Positions 24,751-35,858 of a stretch of 64,000 nucleotides of DNA are shown piece by piece. Where the stretch lies: NCBI GenBank assembly GCA_032622095.1, contig CP136064.1:127027605-127091604 (forward strand), written 5' to 3'. The notes under the pieces are model-generated. The model worked only from the letters and a program-made list of their open reading frames with translations. It made no database searches and had not been told where the DNA came from. Position 1 is the first letter of the stretch, and each line of letters begins with the position of its first letter. The translations under genes were made by a program, and so were the position numbers. Origin of the DNA: Siphonodentalium dalli (lineage: Eukaryota; Mollusca; Scaphopoda; Gadilida; Siphonodentaliidae).

Positions 24751-25229
24751 TACTATATATTTTGAGACTTCGTATATATGTGTGTGTGTGTGTGTACTTC
24801 ATAGAATCCAAAACGCGTGTACTGATTGAGCTCAAACTTCCTATGTAAGTGTCAAATCCCACCGACACGACCGTGGTCGCGGTTTAGAAAAGCTCAGAGC
24901 ACCCGTTAGTTTAAACATATTTATTTGTCTAATTTATGTAACATATTATATATGACACAAACATTGTATATACAGACAATGGGATTGGAGGACAAGTGCT
25001 GACTCACTTATGGGTACCCCCTCTCCCATATGTTATTACACTGAAAAATAAAATAATTAATAATGGCAAAGCAACATGACTAGCAAAAACAAGTTGAACA
25101 TATATACATATCACCGGTCACCCCCACCCCCGAGTTTGTCATAAGTTTGTATAAGTGTTTGATTTAAAGTCGGATTTCTTTGTTTCTTTGTTTCGCTTGC
25201 TGGCTTGTACGTATCATTATTTAGCAGAG

Positions 25230-28200
25230 TTAGTAAAACAAATCCTGATTTGTCTCGCGTATGAATGACTGTACAGCTAAGAAAATTTTCAAGTTATCAC
25301 AATAAGGAAGTGCAGGATCTCCAAAAAGCAAAATCTTTAATGAATAAATGTTGTAAGGAAGTAATTTATTCAATAGACGAATTCTTGGGATTGAATGTAG
25401 GTGGCAATCAAAGAAATAGTGGAAGGCATTTTCTTCACCGTTTCCACAGCTGCAGTCTTTTGAATTTGCAATGTGATTTAGAACCTTATCGGATAGCAAG
25501 TTGCTACATTCACATCGTAATCTACAGTGAAATATGTTATCAGTCCGCTTTCCGACAGAATAATACTTTGGTGGTTTGGGTGTTATAGGTTTAATTTTGT
25601 TTACATAACAAAGGTGGCGGAGATCTCGAGTCTCAATTTTGGTTGCATTCCAGTTTTTTACACACGTTGGCATGAATGTAGACTCCATTCGTTTGGAATT
25701 GGGTTTAAAATGGATAAAGTTCGACGCAAATCTCGTATCATGATCACTTATGTCAGAAAAATTTTGGGGAAGTAAGTCGACTAAATATTTGGGCACTTTG
25801 TGATTGACAATGTTATGAAAAAGTGAAAAACGCTTTAATTGCCTTCTATCGGAGAGTGTTTCCCAACCCATTTCTGTTAGTAGACGTTTGTGTGATACTG
25901 ATCTCGTGCAGCCACTTATTATTCGTGCAGCCTCGTATTCTACATCATCAAGTTTTTTAAGTAACTTATCTGGTGCTCCAGCCCAGACACTACTCGCATA
26001 TTCCATGATTGGACGGACGTGTGATAAATAGAGGATTTCAAGAGTTTTTCGGTTCAAAATATACTTCAGTCTTCGTAATTGGGATAGTTTAGCATAAGCT
26101 CTAGTACATACATTTTCTATATAACTGTCCCATGTTAAGTCGTCATCTATGCCCATGCCTATAGATGCGTGTGTTGTTTAGAATATTCGAGTTGCAGTCC
26201 ATCAAAGATTATATTCGGTCTCTCAGGGCTTTGTGAACTTGTAAAAAATAGTAATTTTGTTTTAGAATTATTGAATTTCACTAGCCATGTATCGGCCCAC
26301 TTTTTTATGTTTTCCATGTCTTTATTTACACTTAGTTCAAGGTTTTGTATGTCCGTATCGGAATTTATGAGGCATGTGTCGTCCGCGTATAACCTAACAT
26401 GCGATTTAATATTGTCTGCAATATCATTTATGTAGATTAAAAAGAGCAAAGGGCCGACCACAGACCCTTGGGGGACCCCTGCCGTTATTGGAGAATATTT
26501 TGAAAAGCTAGAATTTATTTGCACCCTTTGCTGCCGCCCTTCGAGATAATTTCTGAACCATTTTAGCAAGGTATCTGTTATTCCATAGTGATTTAGTTTA
26601 AGTAAAAGACCTTGGTGCCATACTTTGTCAAAAGCTTTCGAGATGTCGCAGAAAACAGCACACGTGCTTTGTTCGGTGTCTACAGCGTGGTGTATATTGT
26701 GAAATATTTCAATAAGTTGTTGTTCAGTACTGTGACCTGGTATAAAACCGGATTGGTATTTGTATAATAGGTTGTTTATATTTAAATGATTAAAGACTTT
26801 GTTGAAGACTATTTTTTCTAGTATTTTACCGACACAACTTATTAATGAGATGGGACGATAGTTATTTGGATCATGACGGTCACCATTTTTAAATATTGGT
26901 ATTATGTTTGCTCTTTTCCATGCTTCGGGGAAACAGCAGCTCTTAAAAGATTTATTAAAAATATAACGTATAGGGTTTACTGATGGAGCTGCGTGTTTCC
27001 CTGAGCAATTTATTGTTTATCCCATCAGGACCGTTTGCCTTTTTAATAGGAAGACATTTTAGGATTTCAAAAATTTCATTTTCATTTGTCTTAATTTCAT
27101 TTAAAAACGCATGAGTTCTATCTGAAAAGATCGGTGGCTCCCTTGTGTTAGTTTCTAGTGTGCTGTGTTTAGTGAATATCGTATTGAGGACTTCCGCCTT
27201 TTGTATATCATCTTCTATATCTGTATTGTTCGATTTCAATATAGGAATTGTATTGTCGGTCGAAAAATTGCTTAGTAGTTGTTTGACAGTGTGCCAGAAT
27301 TGTTTTGGTTTAGAGTTCACGCTTAGATTTTCATCTAGATCATTCATATATCTTTCCTTTGCAGCTTTTTTAAAGTTGTTTACTTTGTTTCGAACACACT
27401 TGTACTTGTTCCAGTCAGACTCCCTATTTCTGAGAACTGCCAGTTTTTTAAGTCGATCCCGTTTTCTGATGTGTTTTCTGATGATACCATCAAACCAAGA
27501 TTTGTCACGTTTTCTGATTGTTATTTCATGGTACGGGATGTGTTTTTTGGAGACAGATAAGAATGTTTCAGTGAAAATTTCAACCATTTTGTCTATATGC
27601 GTCGAGTCACCTTCAGTATATAATTGTTTTTCCCAATCGATATCGGAGAGTTCCAAATTTAATCTATCATAATTGCCCTTTGAGTAATTCCACACAGAAC
27701 GTTTGTAGGATTTTGGTTTATATATTGGGACGCACACTTCAACCGACGTTGCAAGGTGGTCTGATACTCCGAGGTCATAAGTTGAGGGGTTCATTGCTTT
27801 GATGGTCTCGCTTATTATGATAGGATCTAATAAAGTTTCAGAGTTCGCTGTTATTCTAGTTGGTCCGCTTATGACGTTTTTGAGGGTATATTTTGTCATG
27901 ATTGATTGAAGAGGACCCGATTTTTTCAACAAGTCGCAGTTTAGATCGCCAACTATCACCAGTGATGAGTTTAATGACAATGAACGTTCAATCGCTTCAT
28001 CTAATTTACTCCAGTATGTATCTATACATTCATTTTCTGAACGGTAGGTTACGCATAAAATAAATTTATGCTTGGTCCCTACCTCAAACCATAAAATCTC
28101 ATCGTCGAAACACAGGAAGTCTAGCAATTTGAAGGCGACATGAGTTGAGAAGTATACGGCAAGTCCCCCACCATATTCGTTTCTGTCGAGTCGAATTGGG

Positions 28201-28565
28201 GGGTGACAGTCAGATAAGGTAATATTTTCACTGGGAAAAGTGGTATTTAGATGAGTTTCACTAAAGCAGATAATGTCATTATCATCTATGTCCTCTGCAA
28301 TTCTAGATATTTTGTTTCTGATGCTGCGTATATTGTAATGAAAAACTGTAAGCGTTTCTTGTTCAATAGGTCCTGGGTTTTTTTCGGTGTCATTTGATAG
28401 TATGATAAGGAGTGAAAGAAGTATGAAAACAGCTAGGTGTTTACAGCGGCGAGGAGTGAAAGCCAGATTTGTTGGTTTTGTAAAATTGAATTTGATTTTA
28501 CCTGAACGCAAGCGTACTCTGAATAGACCTATCGCCAGCCTATACTGCATCAGTGGTATATCCAT
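25230..28565 (-). pseudogene. LINE polyprotein: 2A-like leader, endonuclease, RT (two frameshifts)
   Basis: About 1110 codons if read through two frame breaks. Residues 42-57 are hydrophobic, followed by a 2A-like signal (59-66). The endonuclease follows with NIRSIRNK, FSETHLN, GGGLAVYF, VGDLNCDL and SDHLATS. RT motifs are NGPDGI, NYRPISL, DISKAFDKVWH, GVPQGSVVGPLLFLIYINDI and YADD, then a C-terminal CxC-x8-H-x4-C knuckle. The frame is lost near 26985 (single-base type, where RT resumes at SVNPIRYIFNKSF) and near 26157 (a 2-bp TA surplus). All catalytic residues seen are intact, so the copy decayed recently. It replicates by target-primed reverse transcription. Confidence 0.85.
28368..28391 (-). 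other. 2A-like ribosome-skipping signal in the LINE ORF
   Basis: Encodes D-T-E-K-N-P-G-P (residues 59-66), matching the 2A consensus D-x-E-x-N-P-G-P. It is preceded by a Leu/Ile-rich stretch that may also act as a signal sequence. 2A-mediated skipping between Gly and Pro has been shown for N-terminal 2A sequences of CR1-type LINEs in sea urchin, molluscs and other invertebrates. Here it would detach a ~65-residue leader from the endonuclease-RT protein. Position 2 is Thr rather than the common Val/Ile, so efficiency is uncertain. Confidence 0.75.
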
Positions 28566-28612
28566 TGATAAAATTGCAATTTAGTCAGGCAGTACAGGCT
28601 GGCGATAGTGTC
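28529..28612. repeat. Hairpin across the LINE start codon
   Basis: TATCGCCAGCCTATACTGCA at about 28529 pairs with TGCAGTACAGGCTGGCGATA-like sequence ending near 28612 (about 20 of 23 pairs, ~38-nt loop). The ORF start at 28565 lies in the loop. It could be a structured leader, or the scar of a local duplication. Confidence 0.55.
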
Positions 28613-31260
28613 TGCTCTCGGTGCGACTTTCCTGAAATGGTAAAACATGAAATCGATGGGTTGAGGGTGGTCGGTGAAATATGAAATAACAAGATCAATT
28701 GTAGAAAAAAAGTAAACAAGATATACAAAATGTTGCAAATTATTGCATTGGTAGATCATTCATTCAGGGGTGAGACTACCTCAGCCGAAGAGCAAGGAAT
28801 TAACCTATATAATATCATGAGAACGATAATCGAAAACACCTAGTTTAAAAGTGTCCGCTATTTCGTGTGGTGTTGTTGGAAATCACACTCTGACGCTACA
28901 TAAAATTACTCATTTACGACAGACAGAACATTTGATTAACATATAGCCACATTGGTATAATGTAAAAATAACATTGCGGTGGTGAAAGTTTCAAAACTCT
29001 GCTTTGAAGATGATTTTAATTCATAAGTTTCGTGAAGTTATTTCTCCGGAATGAGTATTATTTTCGTTATAGAGTTACCTCCCTTTGGAAGTTTTAATAT
29101 CGGCTAAAATAACTGTTGAGATTACTTCTTTAAAACGTTTATTTATGTTTATCTTTGCCGGGACCTACCGTATGTAACATGATTTAAATTGCCTTATTTT
29201 ATTTTTAAAGCTAAAACGCCGTATAAAAACCTCAGTGGTTGGAAATTGAGGTGTCCGTTTCCATCTCCGGAAAATTGATGCGGATGAGAATTTTCATAAA
29301 GGTCAAGGATGGGGCAAAGACAACGTGCGATATAAATATTTGCTTTGATTCTGGCATTTTCCGCGTCAAGTTGCGCTTTTGTTTGCACAGTGTTTGGAGA
29401 ATAATCACAGTCAAATCAATGGACTTGCTCTAGGACTATGGGTAACATGTTCGGTTCCTTATTTTCATATGAAAAGATATTGTTCATCAATAGATTAGAA
29501 TTTCAATAAGATTAAGAGTGTCTGAGTGTATCGGAGTAAAATCAATACAAATACAGTAGCGACCAAAACGACTACATATTATTAATATTTTTTTTCATTA
29601 TTTATTTATTTTTTTAATTTCAAGTTTTGAATTTTATAATGCCTGGCTCTTTGGCTGGAAATTTTGGAGTGGAATATAGTTTTGTCCATGAAGAATCAGA
29701 ATATGATATTTCGACATGGTAAAATTAAAATTAAATGATATTGGCTTCAAGTTGGATTCCTGGAATGTTGGAAGTATATTATTAATATAAAGACTATAAA
29801 AATATTTGGGAAATTTGTAACGTATCTGTTTAGCACAGTTTAATTAATTCGCCTTTGGGGGTTTTTGACGCCAAATTCATACTACCGTACTGTGCTTTTA
29901 AAGTTCAAGAATTTCAGTATTTTCATGAAAAATGAGTTCATTTGTGGAAAACCTGGGAAAACCAGAAAAAAAAAACAAAAAAACAAAACAAAAAAAATAA
30001 ATAAAAACCTTCGTTATGAGGAGCTGGTTTACCTACATAAAATAAGTTTCTGAATACATGCATACATGAATCATATATTAGTAATGGTAGAAAACAATTT
30101 GGCGATAAAGTGGATGCCAGTGGCATGCGGCATAATTTGTGGCATACAATGATATTCATAGCAAAACAGTTAAGCAGGTATCGTTAAGATACATGTATGC
30201 GAGTGAAAGCTCTAATACCATAATATGTATATCTTCCCCGCAGCACTTTCGTTAACCCTGAAAATTTTGCGTAAACTCTGTGTCAGAGCACCCGTTCTCC
30301 AATCTCAAATCACCGCAAAGGCACGGCGTGGGTTAATCAAGTGATTATTTAATGAGCGTTTGTTTTTGACGCATCTCTATAAAGAGCGTCTGTTTGCAAT
30401 TCAACGTTATTTGCATCTGCAGAGAGATATACGGAACATACATTAAATTTAAAAAACATTTGTTTCTGACCAACCCTGCGAGCACGGATGGCGCGCTTTG
30501 TTTTTACAGTATATAGTTATATACCGAAATCATCCCAGATAATCACGAATATAGCATCAGATTTCTCCCCAGATATACCGTTATAAAGCTACTGGAATCT
30601 GCCAATGTACGGGAAATTCCAGGGAATGCCGATTGAGCTCAAACTTGCTACCCACGGGAAGTGTCATATATATGAGTGTGTCCTTTATAGACTCGAACCG
30701 ATTGAGCTCAAACTTGCTAAATAAGAAAATAGCCCCCAAGCCGTAAATATCAACAACAACGATATTACTAAATACACGTTTTCGGCAATGTGAGAGTTTT
30801 CGGGGAGCCGTGATGCCAACAACAACGACCCGAAGCCCTGAATGCCAACAACAGATTCAATGCAATGTTATCTATTATGCAGAGAGATTTCACGACATTA
30901 CGACGGGTACGGCAGACTCAAAATATTATGCAGACAGATTTCCCGACGGGAAGCGTTTGTTTTAAATTCAATGCAATGTTATCGTAGAGAGATTTCACGA
31001 AACAAAGAATGCGTTGTCTGTCGTTCCTAGGAAGGGGGGATTTCTACGGGTAAATTTTTTCCGCCAGAAACAAAAAATTTAATTAAAACAATTTACAATT
31101 TAATTAAAACAATTTAAAATTAAAAAAAATTAACAATAAAAAAAAAATTCAGAAACAAAATATATTAAATTTAAAAAACATTAAATTCATATTCAAAAAT
31201 GTCATGTTTCTGAAACAAAGCCATGGGACGAATGCCGCCAGTGGCGGGCTAACCTGCTAG

Positions 31261-32811
31261 TTAATATATATAAAGCCTTGTTCGAGAAATGTTCCGTTTC
31301 GGGGATAACCTGTTTTCTTCATTTTGTACGTGTCAGTTTATTTTCATTGTCCGGAGAGTAAAGTCCCCTGTTCAAAAGATCACCATATCCTCTTATTTTG
31401 ATATGTGATCCTGCCCATATTGAGCCACGAGTGACTCCTGAGACGAGGATCACGTATCATATATATGATGGCCGATCCTACGGAGGATCACATATGTTTT
31501 TATATCTACACCCGTGCGCGTGGCCTGAAGAAAGAGCGGGTCATGTCAAATATAACATTAATGGTCGCTTTGTGTTCAATCTTCATAATAAATCTAAATT
31601 TCTCACAATTCGACATTTCTGAAAAATGTAAAATGGTATTCTGTTTCAAGTTGTTTACATCTACACACAGTACATATATAACTTTTATTCCTCCATTCTG
31701 GAGAGTCTCAATATGTAACACAAACTGTACCTGCATGTATTTTTTATTAGAACGCGTGTCGCAAATGTAGGGCTCAAATTACCTTGCTTTAAACAACATA
31801 TGCGTTGTTATCTTATTACCAGTGGTCAGTTTCTTTTCTGAAGAGTTAGTGTTGTAAAATTGTTTTAAATATTCCGTTTTCAATTTTCTCACAAGCTAAT
31901 TTTCTTGAAGTTTCCTACGATTTGAAATATCAACACCATATTTTCCATATAAGTCATTGCATAATGATACAGTTAACGACACAGTTTCCAAGTAAATACA
32001 TATTGCAAATTATCGTGTAGTTAATCACAAATGGTATTGCTTCGATCAGAAAGTTGCTTGCCTCATGCCGATGGTACGAACAAGTTGCCATCGAGCTATA
32101 TACAAATAATACGACAGGCCTATAAATATACTGAACTTCTAATTTACCTCTTCATATAGTTTGTTGCCAAATTAAAGTCGCCGATTGGAACGAAACATGC
32201 AATCATATTTACCATAATTATATACAAATGGTTAAAACAAAATACAATATTGAAATACAGCTCCTTAAAGTGATATGAACCACCCAGACATGGTGATCAA
32301 CTAGAATTATGGAATAATCAAAAGTTTAAAATATGTAATTTGTGTTTAAATATTATATCCGAATAGATGACACATACAGCCTTTCTCATATATTACTTTG
32401 ATGTAGTTCTTGTAGCCGAAATAGTTTTCGTTTATCACAGATACATGCGTCGCGAATCGAGTACTAAATATTTACAATTGAGCATTGTTCAAACGATGTT
32501 TTCTATGGAGTGTTTCGGTCGATTTGCTTCAGATTTTCTGCGATGTTAGTAGAAGGTTGCATTCTTTCCATTGGCATAGCGCCCGAATACTATCTTATCA
32601 GTTTCACGCACCCGAATAAGTACATAGTATGTCGTTAAATATAAAATGGTCATTCAGTCATTACTCAATACAGGTATTATTATTATGCAATGGTACAATT
32701 TTATCTCTTGATACATCACTATGACACCTATACATATGACATCTACTCATATTTTGAATTGTGCATACGGATGCGCGATTCAGCATATATATACCTCAAC
32801 TGAAGCTAGTG
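31261..32811. other. Unassigned sequence downstream of the Helitron array
   Basis: No gene or transposon end recognised. One short inverted pair, ATATGTGATCC near 31401 and GGATCACATAT near 31489, flanks a BspHI-like palindromic stretch. Open frames at 31398-31770 overlap on both strands and look like chance. Confidence 0.45.
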
Positions 32812-33643
32812 TTGGAAATTTCAAACCTCATACTGCCCCCTCAGGTTGGAAAATTATCCAACTAATGACCATTTCAGTCCACAAGTTTGACCAAATGTAG
32901 TAAAATATTGTTTTGTTAAAATAATTAGCAGTTTTGTATTGGCCACGGGGGGTGGACAATGACGTACCGGGCGACCATGGTTCAGCCCGGTGTGCGAATT
33001 TGTTTTAATCTGAACAAGAAAATAAAAAAATCCTAGAATCTAGACTAGCCTCAAGCCTTCCTATAGAGTTGGGAATTTCAAACTTCCTAGTTACCCTTAG
33101 GTTGGAAATTTCCCAATTGATGACCATAGGAGTCTACATTTTTTACCAAATGTAGTAAAACATTGTTTTTTAAACTCATTAGCAGTTTTTATTTGCCACG
33201 GGGGAGGGACCAGGACACATCGGACCGACCATGGTTCGGACCGGTGTGGGAAAATTTTGAAATCCGAACAAGAAAATCACAAAATCCTGGTATCTAGACT
33301 AGCCTCAAGCCTTCCTAGAGTTGGAAATTTCAAACCTGACACCCGACTTAAGGTTGGAAAATTTCCAACTAATGACAACTCCAGTGACAATTTTGACCAA
33401 ATGAATAGGAGGGACCAGGACACAAGCTTTCCAATTGTTGGAAATTTCCAACCTGACATCCCCCCTAAGGTTTGAAAATTTCCAACTGATAGCCATTTCA
33501 GTCCAAAATTTTTACCAAAAGAAGGAAAACATGCAAATATTGGTCCAAAAACAATTAATTTCCCCCAATAAATTGTTTGAAAATCAAACTCAGTACAAGA
33601 ACATTTTCAACCTATTGTTGGTGTGATATTTCCAACTAATGTT
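32812..33643. repeat. Array of TTGGAAATTTCCAA palindromic repeats (plus orientation)
   Basis: Units contain TTGGAAATTTCAAACCT, then a C-rich link, then GGTTGGAAAATTTCCAACTA, then ATGACCATTTCAGTCCA and TTTGACCAAATGTAGTAAAA. They start near 32812, 33066, 33313 and 33437. The perfect 16-bp palindrome GTTGGAAATTTCCAAC is at 33438-33453. The array continues after the hAT-type insertion at 35002-35200. Inverted relatives lie at 38.04-38.47 and 52.6-53.4 kb. Confidence 0.75.
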
Positions 33644-33651
33644 GTGTCAGG

Positions 33652-34993
33652 CAGGGGGGGGGGGGGGTCGGAAAAAAATTCCAGGCACGTATGATTGGGT
33701 GGGTGGGTGTCTCTCGGGTCCGAAAAGCAGTTTTTTCCATGTGCCAATTTTTTTTCCATTTCTGCTATTGAGTCTTATTTTGATGTGTTTTGAACAGAAA
33801 CAGGTCATATATAATTAATAGCAATGCTATACTATACATAGAGATTATCAGAAGTTGGATCAGTTGCACAATGGCCAACAATAACCCAAATTCAACTTGA
33901 TAGAACAAGAAACTGCGCTATTGGAAAAATAAAATTTAATCAGGATTCCATCTACTGATATAACAAAATAAGAAGAACTCAGCTGAAAATAAGCAATAAA
34001 ATGAAAGCACTCTTGACCACATGTAACATGGAAATAAAGATATAATAAATAATTGAATAAAATAGACTTTTGACAACGTAAAACATAAAATCTTAACATA
34101 TAAATTGAATACCAGCCGGGCCAGCTTGAACAATTTCAAATTGTTTTCTAAGTTAATGTGGATCAGCTTGTAATGTTAATCACAGTAACAAAGATTTTAT
34201 CGTCACTGATATCATGAGCAAAAAAAGAAGTGAGATTGGGCTATCCATCCATATGTTATTCCCAATTATTACGAAGCCTATTACTTCAGGCAGTGGCTAC
34301 CAGCCTGCCATTACATGCGATAACATGTTTCCTCAGTTCTGGTTTCTGAGATGCCCCAAGAAGAGTCATGCGGGTATATAATGGTTATGTTTGGTATTAG
34401 CATTATTCTTCAAACTGGGATGAACAGTTGTATTTCCACATGTTTTGATAAACAATTTGGTTCAAGCAATATATCACATAGCAAATATCAAAATATCAAA
34501 TAATCTGAAATGTGTTGTACCATGTAGTCTGTAGAATACTCAAATATGATTATGTGACTAGATCATGTGACTATATATTATGAAAATGAATGTTAATAAA
34601 AACTTTGCCTATATATATCCCTAGAAATGTGATTATGTTGACACATTTCTTGATTAATGACACTTATATGATAAATTCAAATAGTATCGTTATCTTCATT
34701 ATGCACTGTTCTATTAAAATCTCGCGCAATAAACAATGATAATGCAGGATAATGCAGGATAATCAGCTATTTGGTTGATCAATTGATAATTTTCTCAAAT
34801 TTAAGGGGGTGGGTGTCCAAAACTGACCGGAAAAATATTTCTGAAACGGAAAAAAAGGTGGGGTGTCCAAAATTGCCTGGAAAAAAAGGCCGGGAACGGA
34901 AGAAATTGGGTGGGTGGGTCCCCCGAGGCCGGAAATCATTAAAATGATCATACGTGCCTGGAAATTTTTTCCGACCCCCGGGGCCCCCCCCCC
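33652..34993. mobile_element. hAT-type non-autonomous element with G-rich ends
   Basis: Flanked by the 8-bp duplication GTGTCAGG (33644-33651, 34994-35001). The left end is CAGGGGGG... then TCGGAAAAAAATTCCAGGCA; the right end is the inverse (TGCCTGGAAATTTTTTCCGA, then CCCCCGGGGC and a C run), with the last TG eroded. Subterminal GGGTGGGTGGGT and TCCGGAAA-like words recur on both sides. An 8-bp duplication and CAGGG ends are typical of hAT transposons. The 1342-bp body has no transposase. Confidence 0.7.
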
Positions 34994-35001
34994 GTGTCAG
35001 G

Positions 35002-35200
35002 TATGAATTTTCCAACTGTTGAAAATTTTGACCAAAGTTGGAGGTTGAGACGCCCTCCCCCAGTCCCCCCCCCCACTGTCGCCATGTCTCTGATGCCAGT
35101 ATGATCGCCAGTTCCAACAATATAGGGTGTCAGGTTGGAAATGTCCAACAGTTAAACTCTAAGGCACTAGTTGGAAAATTCCAACCCAATGGGCTGCACG
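35002..35200. repeat. Remainder of the TTGGAAATTTCCAA array
   Basis: Resumes after the GTGTCAGG duplication with TATGAATTTTCCAACTGTTG. It includes a C-rich stretch and GGTTGGAAATGTCCAACAG before fading near 35200. Confidence 0.6.
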
Positions 35201-35858
35201 AAAATTCAATTGCCCGAACTTGAGAATTGGGGTCTGGTTCAAATGTAGGGTCCAATGACCGGTCTGTATTGTGAAGACTGTAACTATTGGACCAGTCAAC
35301 CACACATGCCCTTGTTTCGTGTATAAATTGCGTAGCACGGGTCCGGCTGACGTGACGATCTACGATCGACGTACATTGTACGTTAGCCCGGACGTATCGG
35401 ACGATGACTCTCCTGATTTCCAAACAGTTTGCTCTTGGTGAACGAAGAAGAAAACTATAACCAGTCTGATCTCGTAGTCCGTACATGAAGCTTGTTGTGG
35501 TCCATATGTGGTATCAACTTCAGCTGATATATAGTGTTACGTGCCTGTCCATAGAAAACTGACATGCCGGATAATTCGAGGAGTCAATTCAGACTATGTG
35601 CACGTTGGAATATATCTGACACACAGTTTAAACTCCACGTCCTCCACGCAAACAACACTCAAAAAGAATTATAAATTTGAGACGGTGGATAGCTTTTCAA
35701 CGCTTCGCTGTTAACTGAACTCATTTCCAGTATATAATATTGCAATTATTGTTGTCTGGAATAATTGTTTGGTATATATTAATCTGTAATGTACTTATTT
35801 ATATACGCATGGTGTGGTAATGTAGATCCTCTGCCGTTGCGATCAGTGTGCATTGTGG
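35201..35858. other. 3' flank of the GPCR gene
   Basis: Non-repetitive, moderate GC. The 118-codon minus frame at 35130-35486 runs into the repeat and is not convincing. This stretch probably includes the GPCR 3' untranslated region, but no certain polyadenylation signal was identified. Confidence 0.4.

Larger units (their letters stand above)
24908..30282 (-). mobile_element. CR1-like non-LTR retrotransposon (LINE)
   Basis: A 5375-bp insertion in Helitron unit 8 bounded by the 14-bp target duplication TCAGAGCACCCGTT (24894-24907 and 30283-30296). It is transcribed leftward: a leader of about 1.7 kb, then one long ORF with apurinic-type endonuclease and reverse transcriptase, then about 320 bp of 3' sequence without a poly-A tail. 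A single long ORF, no poly-A and the RT motifs point to the CR1/L2/Jockey group. The leader 28760-30282 holds nothing else I recognise. Confidence 0.85.
17390..31260 (+). mobile_element. Head-to-tail array of eight Helitron-like units
   Basis: Every unit starts with (TCTA)n then TACTATATATTTTGAGACTT. Every unit ends with a small hairpin (CCGCC-loop-GGCGG), nine spacer bases (GCTAACCTG) and CTAG, and the next unit begins with no intervening base. A 5' TC, a 3' CTRR preceded by a GC hairpin about 10 nt upstream, no target duplication and A/T flanks (A at 17389, T at 31261) are the defining marks of Helitrons. No Rep/helicase is encoded, so the units are non-autonomous. Unit ends: 18436, 19300, 20168, 21290, 22512, 23631, 24750, 31260. 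The last unit is split by a LINE. Confidence 0.8.
24751..31260 (+). mobile_element. Helitron unit 8, split by a LINE
   Basis: Left part 24751-24907, right part 30297-31260 (1121 bp without the insertion). The unit resumes exactly after the duplicated target TCAGAGCACCCGTT. It ends in CTAG at 31257-31260 followed by non-Helitron sequence, so it is the terminal unit of the array. Confidence 0.85.

Noticed and set aside
27145-27672. 175-codon plus-strand frame opposite the LINE
   Set aside because: Antisense of the endonuclease/RT linker. Ser/Leu-rich composition is typical of antisense frames and there is no domain.
20873-31030. A 62-codon open frame repeated identically at 20873, 23215, 24334 and 30842
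   Set aside because: It lies in the same place in four Helitron units that are nearly identical at DNA level. Conservation follows the repeat, and units 1-3 do not keep it. No motif or codon bias supports a protein.
17390-31260. CRISPR or bacterial repeat array as an explanation for the ~1.1-kb periodicity
   Set aside because: Units are far too long, the ends are Helitron-like and the surroundings are eukaryotic (introns, LINEs).
34763-35148. Minus-strand frames rich in Pro, Phe and Gly
   Set aside because: Translation of the G-rich hAT-type terminus and TTGGAA repeats.
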